Assembly: GCA_017859745.1 (NCBI GenBank) | Contig: JAFMML010000025.1 | Coordinates: 1 to 39,711 of the forward strand | Direction: 5' to 3' | Source: Planctomycetota bacterium | GTDB taxonomy: Bacteria > Planctomycetota > Phycisphaerae > Phycisphaerales > SM1A02 | DNA length: 39,711 nucleotides | In this document: piece after piece, positions 27,750-36,619 of the stretch | Numbering within the stretch: the stretch's first letter is position 1 | Layout: each line of letters begins with the position of its first letter | Position numbers and translations under genes: made by a program | Notes under the pieces: generated by a model | Told to the model about the DNA's origin: nothing | What the model saw: only the letters and a program-made list of their open reading frames with translations | The model's database searches: none

Positions 27750-28373
27750 ATGTCGAACCGCCAATCGATCGCCATCGTCGCCGCCGCCCTGGTCATTTCC
27801 CTGGCCGTCGTGCTCCGCCCCCTCGAGGCCCGTGGGCCGGCCATGATCGCCGCCGAGCGGATCGCCACCGTCGACATGGGCAAGGTCCTCGACCGCCTGA
27901 ACGAGGCGGCGGAGTGGGACATGAAGATCGATCGCCTGTCGGCCAACATCGGCCAGGAGTTCCAGCGGCGACAGGAGGCGTTGCAGTCGCGCATCGCCGA
28001 GTTGCGAGAGATGCCCGAGTCCGACGACTCCGCCGCCCTTCGCGAGGAGGTCGCGTTGATGCGACTCCGATTCGAGGAGTGGGGCCGCCTGAAGCAGCTC
28101 GAGCTCGATCGCGAGCGGAGTCTGAAGTGGCAGACCCTCTACCGAGCCATCCGCGAGGAGGTCGCACGCCTCGCCCAGTCCGAGGGATTCGAGCTGGTCG
28201 TCGTCAACGACGGGGTCGGCCCGATCAGCGTCTCCCGTGAACTCGAGATGAGCCAGGAGCGGCAGGTGCGGATGCAGATCGAGGGTCGACAGATCCTCTT
28301 CGCCGCCGACGCCACCGACATCACCGAGCAGCTGGTGGTCCGCATGAACAACGCCCGCGCCGTTCGCCCCTGA
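27750..28373 (+). CDS. Skp/OmpH-family periplasmic chaperone-like protein (first copy)
   Basis: 207 residues. An N-terminal signal or anchor (IAIVAAALVISLAVVL) is followed by a short strand (IATVDMGKVLDRLNEAAE, the usual IAVVD...VF/L start of OmpH proteins). Long charged helices form the Skp tentacles (about 55-135), and a returning strand region reads SEGFELVVVNDGVG then QILFAADATDITEQLV. The family holds unfolded outer membrane proteins between the Sec translocon and BamA. GAGG lies about 7 nt before ATG 27750. Located between bamA and lpxD, as in many Gram-negative genomes. The length is somewhat above the usual 160-180. Confidence 0.85.
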   Translation: MSNRQSIAIVAAALVISLAVVLRPLEARGPAMIAAERIATVDMGKVLDRLNEAAEWDMKIDRLSANIGQEFQRRQEALQSRIAELREMPESDDSAALREEVALMRLRFEEWGRLKQLELDRERSLKWQTLYRAIREEVARLAQSEGFELVVVNDGVGPISVSRELEMSQERQVRMQIEGRQILFAADATDITEQLVVRMNNARAVRP

Positions 28374-28417
28374 CCCCGAACCGATCGCATCGATCGACCT
28401 CGCCAACGGATCCGACC

Positions 28418-29026
28418 ATGCCCACTCTCCACGCCCCCCGATCCTCGACCGCCCTGCTTGCGGCGGTTCTCTGCGCCGGACTGGCCGCCTTCGCGGCGCT
28501 GGCCCCGGACCGCCCGGCCGTCGTGGCCACGGTCGATCTCGAGCGGGTGTTCAACAGCGTCGATCTCCAGAGCCGCACCGAGGTCCGGCTGCAGGCGCTC
28601 TCGGAGGAGCTCGGCGCCCGCCGCGACGAACTGCAACTGGAGATCGAGGACCTGCAAGCCGAGCTCGAGAGCTTCCAGCCCGGTTCCGACGCCCAGATCG
28701 AGGTCGCCGGTCGCATCGAGGAGGCGATCGCCGAGTTCCGGGCTTGGGAGGGATTCGCGGCGATCAAGCTCGAGGCGGAGCAGTCCAAGGCGATGCGCGA
28801 CATCTACCTTTCGATCCGGGAGGCCGCTGCCGACCTCGCGAAGGAGCGGGGCTGGGACTACGTGATGGTGGACGACACCGTGCCGACCATCCAGCCCGGG
28901 GGCGCCGAACAGATGCAGCAGCAGATCGGCTCCCGTCGCTTCCTGTACGCCAACGGCGCCTTCGATGTGACCGACGCGCTGATCGCCCGTCTCAACACCC
29001 AGAGCGCCTCCGCCAACGGCGACTGA
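28418..29026 (+). CDS. Skp/OmpH-family periplasmic chaperone-like protein (second copy)
   Basis: 202 residues and the same plan as the preceding gene: signal segment ([17 protein letters not shown]), first strand [16 protein letters not shown], two long charged helices (about 55-130) with [19 protein letters not shown], and a return strand [13 protein letters not shown] then [17 protein letters not shown]. The two copies are only moderately similar, so the duplication is old or they have different clients. It starts 44 nt after the first copy and ends 10 nt before lpxD, so it is probably in the same operon. Confidence 0.87.
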   Translation: MPTLHAPRSSTALLAAVLCAGLAAFAALAPDRPAVVATVDLERVFNSVDLQSRTEVRLQALSEELGARRDELQLEIEDLQAELESFQPGSDAQIEVAGRIEEAIAEFRAWEGFAAIKLEAEQSKAMRDIYLSIREAAADLAKERGWDYVMVDDTVPTIQPGGAEQMQQQIGSRRFLYANGAFDVTDALIARLNTQSASANGD

Positions 29027-29036
29027 TCCGCCCAGC

Positions 29037-30077
29037 ATGCCCGCGACGATCGAGATCACTGCGGCAGACCTCGCCGAACTCGTCTCCGGCGAACTGACCG
29101 GCCCAGGCGAAGTCCTCATCCGAGGTCTCGAGGCCGTCGATCGCGCGGGTGAGGGCGATCTCACCTTCATCGCCGACGACGTGTGGGCATCGAACTGGCC
29201 GCAGTGCGGCGCTTCGGCGGCGCTGGTCAGCCGACACGTCGAGCTGCCCCAGGCCTCGCCCAACGGACACCCACGAGCGGTGATCCGCGTCGAGGACGCC
29301 GACTCGGCGATGATCACGGTGCTCGAACGGTTCGCACCCACGGTCGAGACGCTGGCCGAAGGCGTTCATCCGACGGCGGTCGTCGATCCGGACAGCTCGA
29401 TCGATCCCAGTGCCGTCGTGGGGCCGCAGTGCTGCGTGGCCGCGGGCTGTCGAATCGGCCCGGGAGCGATCCTCGTCGCCGGCGTTCGCCTCTACCGCGA
29501 CGTCGTCGTCGGCGATGGCAGCGTCCTGCACGCGAGCGTCACGGTGCGGGAGCGTTGCGTCATCGGTCGTCGCACCACGCTTCACTGCGGCGTGGCGGTC
29601 GGCACCGACGGCTTCGGCTATCGCCCGTCGCCGACGGGTCTGATCAAGGTGCCCCACCTCGGCAACGTCGTGATCGGAGACGACGTCGAGATCGGCGCCA
29701 ACACCTGCATCGATCGCGGCAAGTTCGGCTCGACCACCATCGGCGACGGAACCAAGATCGACAACCTCTGTCAGATCGCCCACAACTGCCGAATCGGGCG
29801 GTCCTGCGCCCTCTCCGGACTCGTGGGTCTCGCCGGCAGCGTCACGATCGGCGACGGCACCCGAATCGGAGGCGGTGTCGGCGTCGCCGACCACATCGCG
29901 ATCGGACGCGGCGTGACCATCGCGGCGAAGAGCGGCGTGATGAACGACATCCCCGACGGCGAGACCTGGGCCGGCGTGCCCGCCCAGGAACGGCGGATCG
30001 CGATGCGCGAGGCGGTCGCGGTTCGCAACCTTCCCGACTTCCTCCGTCGCTTCCGACAGCGGTTCGGAGCCGAATGA
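29037..30077 (+). CDS. lpxD: UDP-3-O-(3-hydroxyacyl)glucosamine N-acyltransferase
   Basis: 346 residues, the normal length. N-terminal uridine-binding domain (about 1-100) with [16 protein letters not shown] and [12 protein letters not shown] left-handed beta-helix of hexapeptide repeats follows (about 105-310), including [17 protein letters not shown] and [20 protein letters not shown], whose His in AHN is the expected catalytic base. The C-terminus is helical ([14 protein letters not shown]). It adds the second 3-hydroxyacyl chain, from acyl-ACP, to the amino group of UDP-GlcN in lipid A synthesis. The stop overlaps the next start (ATGA), coupling it to lpxC-fabZ. Confidence 0.95.
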   Translation: MPATIEITAADLAELVSGELTGPGEVLIRGLEAVDRAGEGDLTFIADDVWASNWPQCGASAALVSRHVELPQASPNGHPRAVIRVEDADSAMITVLERFAPTVETLAEGVHPTAVVDPDSSIDPSAVVGPQCCVAAGCRIGPGAILVAGVRLYRDVVVGDGSVLHASVTVRERCVIGRRTTLHCGVAVGTDGFGYRPSPTGLIKVPHLGNVVIGDDVEIGANTCIDRGKFGSTTIGDGTKIDNLCQIAHNCRIGRSCALSGLVGLAGSVTIGDGTRIGGGVGVADHIAIGRGVTIAAKSGVMNDIPDGETWAGVPAQERRIAMREAVAVRNLPDFLRRFRQRFGAE

Positions 30078-31429
30078 CCATGCTGCAGGCCGAAGCGGAC
30101 ACCTCGGTCGATCTCGAACCGCGGCAGCGCAGCCTCGCGGCGGCGGTCGTGGTCTCGGGTCGAGGCCTGCTCGGCGGCGAAATGGCCGAGGCCCGGATCG
30201 AACCCGCTCCGGCCGACAGCGGCATCCTCTTCGAGCGCGCCGATCTGGATCCCCCGGTGCGGATCCCCGCCGTGGTCGACCACGCGGTGTCGCTCGCCCG
30301 CCGCACCACGCTTCGATCCGGCGAGACCTCGATCGACACCGTCGAGCACTGCCTCTCGGCGCTGGCCGGCCTGGGCATCGACAACGCCGTGATCAGGCTC
30401 CGCGGACCGGAGCTGCCTTGCGGCGACGGATCCGCGCTTCCCTTCGTCGACGCGATGCTCGACGCGGGAATCGTCGAGCTCGACGCGCCCCGCCGGGTCT
30501 TCCGGGTTCGCGAACCGATCGTGATCGAGGAGGGCGGCGGCTCGATCGCCGCTCTGCCCACATCCAAGCCCGGCCTGCAGGTCGTCTACGAACTCGACTA
30601 CGCGGACCGATCCGACCGCATCGGTCGCCAGACGCTCAGCTACGACCCCAACCGTCTCGACTACCGGCGCGAGATCGCCCCCGCGCGGACCTTCAGCCTG
30701 AAGGAGGAGGCCGAAGCCCTCCAGGCCCAGGGCCTCGGCACGCATCTGTCTCCCAAGGATGTGCTGGTGATCGGCGAGGACGGACCGATCGAGAACGCCT
30801 TTCGGTTCGAGGACGAGCCGGTCCGGCACAAGGTGCTCGACGTGCTCGGCGACCTTTCGCTCGTCGGTCGGCCGCTGCAGGCCCGGATCGTGGCGGGACG
30901 TTCCGGGCACGCCCTGAACCGGCGCCTCGCCATGCGCCTGCGGGAGCAGATCCGCGCCGCCGAGCATGCCGATCTGCTGTCCACGACCTCGGTCATGGAC
31001 GCCCGGAGCATCCTTCGCCTGATGCCGCATCGCTACCCGATGCTGCTCGTGGACCGGGTGATCGAGATCGATGGCGATCGGCGGGCCGTCGGCATCAAGA
31101 ACGTGACCATCAACGAGCCGTTCTTCGAGGGTCACTATCCGGGCACCCCGATCATGCCCGGGGTGCTGCTCGTCGAGGCCCTTGCTCAGATGGGAGGCCT
31201 GCTTCTGTCGAGGAAGCTCGAGCACACCGGGAAGATCGCGGTGCTGCTGAGCCTCGACAAGGTCAAGTTGCGAAAGCCGGTCACGCCGGGCGATCAGGTG
31301 GTGCTGGAGGTCGAGGCGCTGCGTGGCACGACGCGGACCGGCAGCGTTCGAGCCCGGGCCCTGGTGGCGGACCGGGTCGCCGCGGAGGCTCGGATCCGGT
31401 TCATGCTGGTCGATCCCGACCAGCGCTGA
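30074..31429 (+). CDS. lpxC/fabZ: Bifunctional LpxC deacetylase / FabZ dehydratase
   Basis: 451 residues. Residues 20-300 are Lpx[17 protein letters not shown] carries the zinc His and catalytic Glu, [15 protein letters not shown] follows, and [15 protein letters not shown] (His, Asp) plus the late SGHALN His complete the site. Residues 312-450 are Fab[16 protein letters not shown], the catalytic His in [13 protein letters not shown] and the Glu in [10 protein letters not shown]. So both active sites look intact. LpxC performs the committed lipid A step, deacetylation of UDP-3-O-acyl-GlcNAc; FabZ dehydrates 3-hydroxyacyl-ACP and competes for the same precursor pool. This fusion is known in several phyla, including Bacteroidetes and planctomycetes. 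Two ATG codons (30074, 30080) are possible starts. Confidence 0.95.
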   Translation: MTMLQAEADTSVDLEPRQRSLAAAVVVSGRGLLGGEMAEARIEPAPADSGILFERADLDPPVRIPAVVDHAVSLARRTTLRSGETSIDTVEHCLSALAGLGIDNAVIRLRGPELPCGDGSALPFVDAMLDAGIVELDAPRRVFRVREPIVIEEGGGSIAALPTSKPGLQVVYELDYADRSDRIGRQTLSYDPNRLDYRREIAPARTFSLKEEAEALQAQGLGTHLSPKDVLVIGEDGPIENAFRFEDEPVRHKVLDVLGDLSLVGRPLQARIVAGRSGHALNRRLAMRLREQIRAAEHADLLSTTSVMDARSILRLMPHRYPMLLVDRVIEIDGDRRAVGIKNVTINEPFFEGHYPGTPIMPGVLLVEALAQMGGLLLSRKLEHTGKIAVLLSLDKVKLRKPVTPGDQVVLEVEALRGTTRTGSVRARALVADRVAAEARIRFMLVDPDQR

Positions 31430-31443
31430 GTCGTCGGGTCCGC

Positions 31444-31472
31444 TTGCTCGGTTCGCCGGGTGCGGGCATGAT
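31444..31472 (+). promoter_or_regulatory. Candidate promoter of the 31480 gene
   Basis: TTGCTC (31444-31449) and CATGAT (31467-31472) are 17 bp apart. ATG 31480 follows 7 nt after the -10 box and lacks a ribosome binding site, so the transcript could be leaderless. This decides for 31480 over the ATG codons at 31468 and 31471, which lie inside the -10 box. Confidence 0.35.
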
Positions 31473-31479
31473 GTCCGCA

Positions 31480-32166
31480 ATGGCCAAGTCCCGCGGCGAC
31501 AACGTTCAGCAGACCATGGAGAAGGCCGAAGCCGCGCTCAGGCGAGGCGCCTGGTTCGAGGCCGAGCGTCTCGCCTGCAAGGCCCTCGCCGCCGCCCGCG
31601 CCGAAGACGACTTCGACGCCATGGCTCGGATTCTGCTGCCGTTGCAGGAGACCCGCCGCCAGCGTCTCGCCGCCGCGTTCGAGCATCGAAAGGTCCGCAT
31701 CTCGACGACGGCAGTGACCGAGCAGGACCAGGTGACCGCCGGGATCCACGTCGTCGAGCCACCGCTCGTCGGCGCCGATGCCCGCCGCCTCAGACTTCTG
31801 GCCCTCGAGCAGGAGGTCCCGGTCGCGGTGCTCTGCCGAGAGCCGATCACCCGCCTCGAGGAATGTCCCATCGTCGCCATCGGACCGGTCACCATCCGGA
31901 CACGGATCTCGCCACCCCGTCGCGTCGCCGCCCCGACCCAGACCTGGGTCGCCAAGGCGCTCGAGCAACTCGGCGATCGCGCGATCGAAGACCTCGACCC
32001 GGATCAGGATCCCATCAAGCGGATCGACCATCTGCTCGCGTGTCTGGACACCCATCCCGACCATGAGAAGCTGCACCAGACCCTGATGGCCTCCTGTCGC
32101 GACGCCGCCAAGCGCGGGCTCAAGACGCCGATTCCGTCGACGCCGGCTGGTTATCGAGAGTCCTGA
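31480..32166 (+). CDS. Conserved hypothetical protein
   Basis: 228 residues, no signal peptide or membrane segment. Residues 10-60 look like one or two TPR-type helical hairpins (MEKAEAALRRGAWFEAERLA then CKALAAARAEDDFDAM). The middle part (about 65-150) is strand-rich with several prolines (HVVEPPLVGADARRLRLLAL, EQEVPVAVLCREP). The end is helical again (DPIKRIDHLLACLDTHPDHE). I do not recognise a named family. It follows lpxC-fabZ by 50 bp but appears to have its own promoter. Start uncertain by 3-4 codons. Confidence 0.7.
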   Translation: MAKSRGDNVQQTMEKAEAALRRGAWFEAERLACKALAAARAEDDFDAMARILLPLQETRRQRLAAAFEHRKVRISTTAVTEQDQVTAGIHVVEPPLVGADARRLRLLALEQEVPVAVLCREPITRLEECPIVAIGPVTIRTRISPPRRVAAPTQTWVAKALEQLGDRAIEDLDPDQDPIKRIDHLLACLDTHPDHEKLHQTLMASCRDAAKRGLKTPIPSTPAGYRES

Positions 32167-32218
32167 CGCCCGACGCGAGCACCGCCCGTGATCGTCAGCC
32201 CGCTCACCGTCATCTCGC

Positions 32219-33409
32219 TCAACGCCAGTCAAGTCCCTCCGGCAGCGTGTTGAGGTTCTCGCATCCGTCGTCGGTGACGACGACGAGATCCTCGAGACGC
32301 AGACCGCCGATCCTCCGGCCGTACAGGCCCGGCTCGACGGTCAGGGCGTCGCCCACGACGAGTGCCGGCCCCTTGAAGTCCAGAAGGGGAGGCTCGTGGA
32401 CGTCGAGACCGAGCCCGTGACCGGTGCCGTGCACCATGCCGATCCAGTTCGCACCTTCGGGATCGTCCGGTCCCGGCATCGGACCCGAGGCGAAGCCATG
32501 GCGATGGATCTCGGCGATCGTCGCTCGATGGACCTCTTCACCGGTCGCGCCGGGACGGCACGCGGCGATGCCCGCCCGCTTCGCATCGACGAGCGCCGCG
32601 TGCATCCGCGCGACGACCTCCGGAATCTCGCCGTGAACCACGACCCGGGTGCAGTCGCCGTGGTACAGCGATTCCTTCGACCGGGGGAAGACGTCGATGA
32701 TCACCGGCTCGGAGGTTCGCAGCGGACCGTCGCCGCGTTCGTGGCAGTCGGCGCCGCCCGCTCCGCCGGCGACGATGCTTGGCGAGGCGTCGAATCCGCG
32801 TTCCAGGAGGGCGAGGTCGATCATGGTCCGGACCCGCTCCGAGGTCAGCGGCGCGCCGTCGATCGAGAGCACCCCGTCTCGATCGACGCCGGCACCGGCG
32901 ATCGTCCGACAGGCGAACTCGATGACCTCCTCGGTGATCCGCTGGGCCTCACGCAACGCCTCGATCTCCGACTCGTCCTTCGAACGACGCTCCGCCACTC
33001 CGGCCTCCGCGTCGTAGATCAGGTCGATGCCGGCGTCTCGAAGGTGTTCGGCGAAGATCAAGGGCAGCGTCCGATCGCCGCGAACTCGACCGATCCCCTG
33101 CTTTCGAAGGCACTCCGCCAGCGACTGGGCCGTGGCGGTCTCGCGATCGCCGGAGAGGCCGCCCTCGGGCGTGAACTCCGCCGGCGCGTGGCAGGTGTCG
33201 GCGAGGGCGTCGCGACGGGCCCGCTCCAGTTCGATGTCGCGCACGATCAGGAGGCGACGGCCCCGGACGCCCGCCTCCGCCGGCCACTCGACGAGGGCCG
33301 CCGGATCGCCGACGGGGAAGCGGATGCGATGATGCAGGGCGAGGTTCTTCGCGGGAACGCCGGCGATCACCAGCGGAGTCGTTCGATCCGAGTCGTCCAT
33401 GTCCGTCAT
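32219..33409 (-). CDS. M24-family metallopeptidase (Xaa-Pro aminopeptidase-like)
   Basis: 396 residues. The N-terminal creatinase-like domain (about 15-165) is followed by the pita-bread catalytic domain (about 170-396). The five metal ligands are recognisable: Asp in VIIDVFPRSK, Asp in YHGDCTRVV, His in MVHGTGHGLGLDVHEPP, Glu in LTVEPGLYG and Glu in GGLRLEDLVVV. The expected reaction is removal of an N-terminal residue before proline, using two metal ions. It has no signal peptide and is likely cytoplasmic. ATG 33409 or 33400 can start it; neither has a ribosome binding site, and a TAGCAT box on this strand ends 7 nt before ATG 33400. It faces the 31480 gene tail to tail with 52 bp between, and is divergent from moxR. 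Confidence 0.85.
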   Translation of the reverse strand: MTDMDDSDRTTPLVIAGVPAKNLALHHRIRFPVGDPAALVEWPAEAGVRGRRLLIVRDIELERARRDALADTCHAPAEFTPEGGLSGDRETATAQSLAECLRKQGIGRVRGDRTLPLIFAEHLRDAGIDLIYDAEAGVAERRSKDESEIEALREAQRITEEVIEFACRTIAGAGVDRDGVLSIDGAPLTSERVRTMIDLALLERGFDASPSIVAGGAGGADCHERGDGPLRTSEPVIIDVFPRSKESLYHGDCTRVVVHGEIPEVVARMHAALVDAKRAGIAACRPGATGEEVHRATIAEIHRHGFASGPMPGPDDPEGANWIGMVHGTGHGLGLDVHEPPLLDFKGPALVVGDALTVEPGLYGRRIGGLRLEDLVVVTDDGCENLNTLPEGLDWR

Positions 33410-33448
33410 GCTACGGCCCGCGTTCCGAACCGGCCGAGGCGGGATGCG

Positions 33449-33477
33449 TTGAGGCGTTCTCCGCAGGACCGCATAAT
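33449..33477 (+). promoter_or_regulatory. Promoter of the moxR/bat operon
   Basis: TTGAGG (33449-33454) and CATAAT (33472-33477) are 17 bp apart, matching sigma-70 consensus in 4/6 and 5/6 positions. It predicts a start near 33484 and a leader of about 138 nt before moxR. Confidence 0.5.
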
Positions 33478-33501
33478 CGACCTCGCCAGTCGGGTCCTGC
33501 G
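33462..33501. promoter_or_regulatory. 9-bp inverted repeat flanking the moxR/bat -10 box
   Basis: CGCAGGACC (33462-33470) and GGTCCTGCG (33493-33501) are perfect complements with 22 bp between, and TCT/AGA can extend them beyond one bulged base. The -10 box and the predicted transcription start lie between the arms. Centre-to-centre spacing is 31 bp, about three helical turns. Fits an operator for a regulator binding two sites, or a leader hairpin only if transcription starts further upstream. Confidence 0.4.
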
Positions 33502-33621
33502 AGAGACGAACCTTCGGAAATCGTCCGCCGTAGCCTCGACTCGCAACCCGAACGCCCGCCACCGGTCGAAGCCGGAACCGATGCGGCCGATTCCGACTTC
33601 CCCTCCGACCCGACCACGCCC

Positions 33622-34647
33622 ATGAGCATGTCCCCCACGACCGGATCACCAGCCCTGACGAGCGCCCAGATCGCCGATCTCGAACGCGAGGTCGAGGAGC
33701 GCAGCCAGCCGTTCCGCCGACTTCAGGAGCAGATGCACCGCGTGATCGTCGGGCAGAACGAGTTGCTCGACGGCCTGGTGATCGGCCTGCTGGCCAACGG
33801 ACACATCCTGATCGAAGGGGTCCCGGGCCTCGCCAAGACCACCGCGGTCGCGTGCCTCGCCGACGGGATCCACACCGACTTCCAGCGCATCCAGTTCACC
33901 CCCGACCTGCTCCCCGCGGATCTCGTGGGCACGCTCGTCTACCGACCCGGCGAAGGCGACTTCACGGTGAAGAAGGGGCCGATCTTCTCCAACATCGTGC
34001 TCGCCGACGAGATCAACCGGGCCCCGGCGAAGGTCCAGAGCGCCCTGCTCGAGGCGATGCAGGAGCGACAGGTCACGATCGGCAGCGAGACCTTTCGGCT
34101 TCCCCAGCCGTTCCTGGTGCTGGCGACCCAGAACCCCGTCGAGCAGGAAGGGACGTATCCCCTGCCGGAGGCGCAGGTCGATCGGTTCATGCTGAAGCTG
34201 GTGGTGCGGTATCCCGACGCCGGCGAGGAACGGATCATCCTCGACCGCATGGCCAGGACCGGCGCCGGCGACCGGGTCGAACCGGTGATGGAGCCCTCCG
34301 CGATCACGGACGCGCGGGAACTGGTCGACCGGATCTTCATCGACGACCGCATCAAGGACTACATCGTGTCGCTGGTGGTCGCGACCCGCGACCCCCGTGC
34401 CGCCGGCGTGCCCATGGAGAATCTCCTGGAGTTCGGCGCTTCGCCGCGGGCCACGATCTCGCTGGCCGTCGCCGCCAAGGCGAAGGCGTTCCTCGAAGGC
34501 CGGGGCTACGTGGTGCCGCAGGACGTGAAGGACATCGCGCCGGACGTGCTTCGGCACCGGCTGATCCTGTCGTACGAGGCCGAGGCCGAGGAGACGACCG
34601 CCGACGACCTCGTCCGAACACTCCTCGACCACGTCGCGGTGCCCTGA
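33622..34647 (+). CDS. MoxR-family AAA+ ATPase
   Basis: 341 residues. Walker A is GVPGLAKTT (about 66-74), Walker B is IVLADEINRAPAKVQSALLE, sensor region is FLVLATQNPVEQEGTYPLPE, and the Arg-finger segment is EAQVDRFMLK; the C-terminal helical lid ends near residue 335 (APDVLRHRLILSYEAEAE). MoxR ATPases act as chaperone-like partners of von Willebrand A proteins, which is exactly what follows: a DUF58 protein and two VWA proteins. ATG 33622 is chosen by family length; no ribosome binding site is evident. Leader of about 138 nt from the predicted promoter. First gene of the operon to the right edge. Confidence 0.93.
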   Translation: MSMSPTTGSPALTSAQIADLEREVEERSQPFRRLQEQMHRVIVGQNELLDGLVIGLLANGHILIEGVPGLAKTTAVACLADGIHTDFQRIQFTPDLLPADLVGTLVYRPGEGDFTVKKGPIFSNIVLADEINRAPAKVQSALLEAMQERQVTIGSETFRLPQPFLVLATQNPVEQEGTYPLPEAQVDRFMLKLVVRYPDAGEERIILDRMARTGAGDRVEPVMEPSAITDARELVDRIFIDDRIKDYIVSLVVATRDPRAAGVPMENLLEFGASPRATISLAVAAKAKAFLEGRGYVVPQDVKDIAPDVLRHRLILSYEAEAEETTADDLVRTLLDHVAVP

Positions 34648-34712
34648 GGCCCACGGCCCCACATCGACATCCCCCGCTGCAATCTCCCGTCAAGCCGACC
34701 TGCTCCGCCACC

Positions 34713-35591
34713 ATGCTCTCCTCCGATCTGCTTCGCCGCATCCGACGCATCCAGATCCGAACCAATCGCCTGGTGACCGACGTCCTTGCAGGCCAGTACC
34801 ACTCGGCCTTCAAGGGCCGCGGCATGGAGTTCGAGGAGGTGCGCCCCTACCTCGTCGGCGACGACGTCCGCACGATCGACTGGAACGTCTCGGCGCGCCT
34901 CGGCGATCCGCACGTCAAGCTGTTTCGCGAGGAACGGGAACTGACCGTGATTCTCGCGGTGGATCTCTCGGGATCGCTGGCCTTCGGAAGCCGCACCGAG
35001 CTCAAGCGCGAGCTCGTCGCCGAGATCGCCGGAACCCTCGCCTTCTCGGCGATCCGCAACAACGACAAGGTCGCACTGCTGGCATTCACCGATCGCATCG
35101 AGCTCTTCGTGCCGCCCCGCAAGGGGCCTCGCCACGTGCTTCGGATCGTCCGCGAGCTGATGGCGCTCGAGCCGCGCGGAACCGCGACCGACCTGCCCGC
35201 CGCCATCGAGGAGTTGCGCCGCATCTTCCGCCGACGCGGAGTGATGTTCCTGGTCAGCGACTTCCTCGACGAGGCGTGGGAACGACCGTTCCGAGCCCTT
35301 CGCCAGCGGCACGATCTCATTCCAATCGTGGTCGAGGACGAACGGGAGCGACGCCTCCCCAACATCGGCCTGCTGGAGTTGACCGACGCGGAGCACGGCG
35401 ACCGTCTGCTCGTGGACACGTCGGACCGCCGGATGCGCCGGCGCTTCGCGGCCCTCGCCGACGCCCGGCGGGATCTTCAGGTGGACACGTTCCGCCGCCT
35501 CGGCGCCGATCCGATTCGGATCTCGACCGGCGAGAACTTCGTCGATCCGATCGCGGCGTACTTCCGCCGTCGGGAGGGCCGTCGCCGATGA
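34713..35591 (+). CDS. DUF58 (von Willebrand A-like) protein
   Basis: 292 residues. The DUF58 hallmark stretch is GMEFEEVRPYLVGDDVRTID followed by WNVSARLGDPHVKLF (about 35-70). The VWA-like core follows, with the metal site DLSGS in ILAVDLSGSLAFGS (about 85), then VALLAFTDRIELFVP and GVMFLVSDFLDEAW. It has no membrane helix. These proteins are constant partners of MoxR ATPases and Bat proteins; their biochemical role is unsettled. It starts 65 nt after moxR and overlaps the next start by 4 bp (ATGA). Confidence 0.92.
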   Translation: MLSSDLLRRIRRIQIRTNRLVTDVLAGQYHSAFKGRGMEFEEVRPYLVGDDVRTIDWNVSARLGDPHVKLFREERELTVILAVDLSGSLAFGSRTELKRELVAEIAGTLAFSAIRNNDKVALLAFTDRIELFVPPRKGPRHVLRIVRELMALEPRGTATDLPAAIEELRRIFRRRGVMFLVSDFLDEAWERPFRALRQRHDLIPIVVEDERERRLPNIGLLELTDAEHGDRLLVDTSDRRMRRRFAALADARRDLQVDTFRRLGADPIRISTGENFVDPIAAYFRRREGRRR

Positions 35592-36619
35592 CGTGGGCAC
35601 GCCGTTCCCTGCGATCGGGATCGCTTCGCTCCGTCGTCGCGCTCGCGACGTTCGCCGCCGTCGCCGTCGCCTGCGATCGAAGCGCCGAGGTCGGCAGCGC
35701 TCCCGATGCCTCGGAGTTCGTCGACACCTCGATGCGGATCGACGGAGACCGGCTGACGCTTCGACACGGGGTCGGCCCACGACTCGTCGGCGATGCCATC
35801 CCGTTGCTGGTGATCGCCGAACCTTCCGACGGCGCGGTGGCGACGATCGAACTTCCGGACGACGGTCGCCTCGGCCCCTTCGAGTTCGCGATCCGGCCCG
35901 CACCTCGCCTTCGGAATCTGCCCATCGGAAGCGAGGTGGTCTCTCTTGAACTCTGGACCTTCGAGAGCGGGACTCTCGAACTCCCTCCGATCGAAGCGAC
36001 CTTCGAGCGGGGCGGCGACGGCGTTGTCCGAACCGTCGCTTCTGCTCCGCTGCCCGTCGTCGTCGAGGGCGTGCTCGGCGAGGAGGGCGGCGCCACGCTC
36101 GATCCTCTGGCGGCCATGCGTCCCCCGAAGGGGGTGACTCCGATGCAGTCGGAGCGCCCCGGTCACGCGGCGATCTGGTGGCTGTCGAGCGTCGCATTGA
36201 CCGGCGCCGTGCTTGTAGGCGGGTTTCTGCTGTTGTCCCGCCGACGGGGCCCCGCCGAGCCGCCGCCCGCGGTCTGGGCTCGCCGTCGCATCGCCGATCT
36301 CCGAACGCCCGACGCGTCGCGCACGCCTTCGGACCAGTGGGCCGAGGTCGCAAGTCTGCTTCGAGGCCTGCTCGCACGTCGCGACGGTCTCGACACGCTC
36401 GATCGAACCACCGGCGAGATCCGGAGCGTTCTCGTCGCCGACGATCGCTTCTCTCCAGAGGAGCGCGACGAGATCCTGCAACTGCTCGAGCAGGCCGATC
36501 TGGCCAAGTTCGCGGGAGGCTCGGATCGCGATCCCGGTCCGGCGCTCGACGTCATCGAGCGCCTGGTCGAGTCCGGCGAGAGCCGTGCGAAGGCTCGCCT
36601 GCTGGAGGCGGCGGCATGA
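35588..36619 (+). CDS. Lipoprotein-like single-pass membrane protein of the Bat operon
   Basis: 343 residues. The N-terminus has a signal sequence with a lipobox-like end (ATFAAVAVACDRS). A beta-rich exported domain (about 45-170) follows, with DRLTLRHGVGPRLVGDAIPL and LPPIEATFERGGDG. A transmembrane helix at about 198-218 (AIWWLSSVALTGAVLVGGFL) is followed by basic RRR and a cytoplasmic helical domain (about 230-343) with SLLRGLLARRDGLDTLDRTT. The layout resembles the poorly named membrane proteins between DUF58 and BatA genes in other Bat operons (some annotated DUF4381 or BatD-like), but I cannot fix the family. It overlaps both neighbours by 4 bp. Confidence 0.8.
   Translation: MTWARRSLRSGSLRSVVALATFAAVAVACDRSAEVGSAPDASEFVDTSMRIDGDRLTLRHGVGPRLVGDAIPLLVIAEPSDGAVATIELPDDGRLGPFEFAIRPAPRLRNLPIGSEVVSLELWTFESGTLELPPIEATFERGGDGVVRTVASAPLPVVVEGVLGEEGGATLDPLAAMRPPKGVTPMQSERPGHAAIWWLSSVALTGAVLVGGFLLLSRRRGPAEPPPAVWARRRIADLRTPDASRTPSDQWAEVASLLRGLLARRDGLDTLDRTTGEIRSVLVADDRFSPEERDEILQLLEQADLAKFAGGSDRDPGPALDVIERLVESGESRAKARLLEAAA

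Noticed and set aside
25047-28406. Open frame of about 1119 codons opposite bamA and the first Skp-like gene
   Set aside because: Translation is a low-information Asp/Val/Leu/Arg mix without motifs, whereas the plus strand encodes a clear Omp85 protein.
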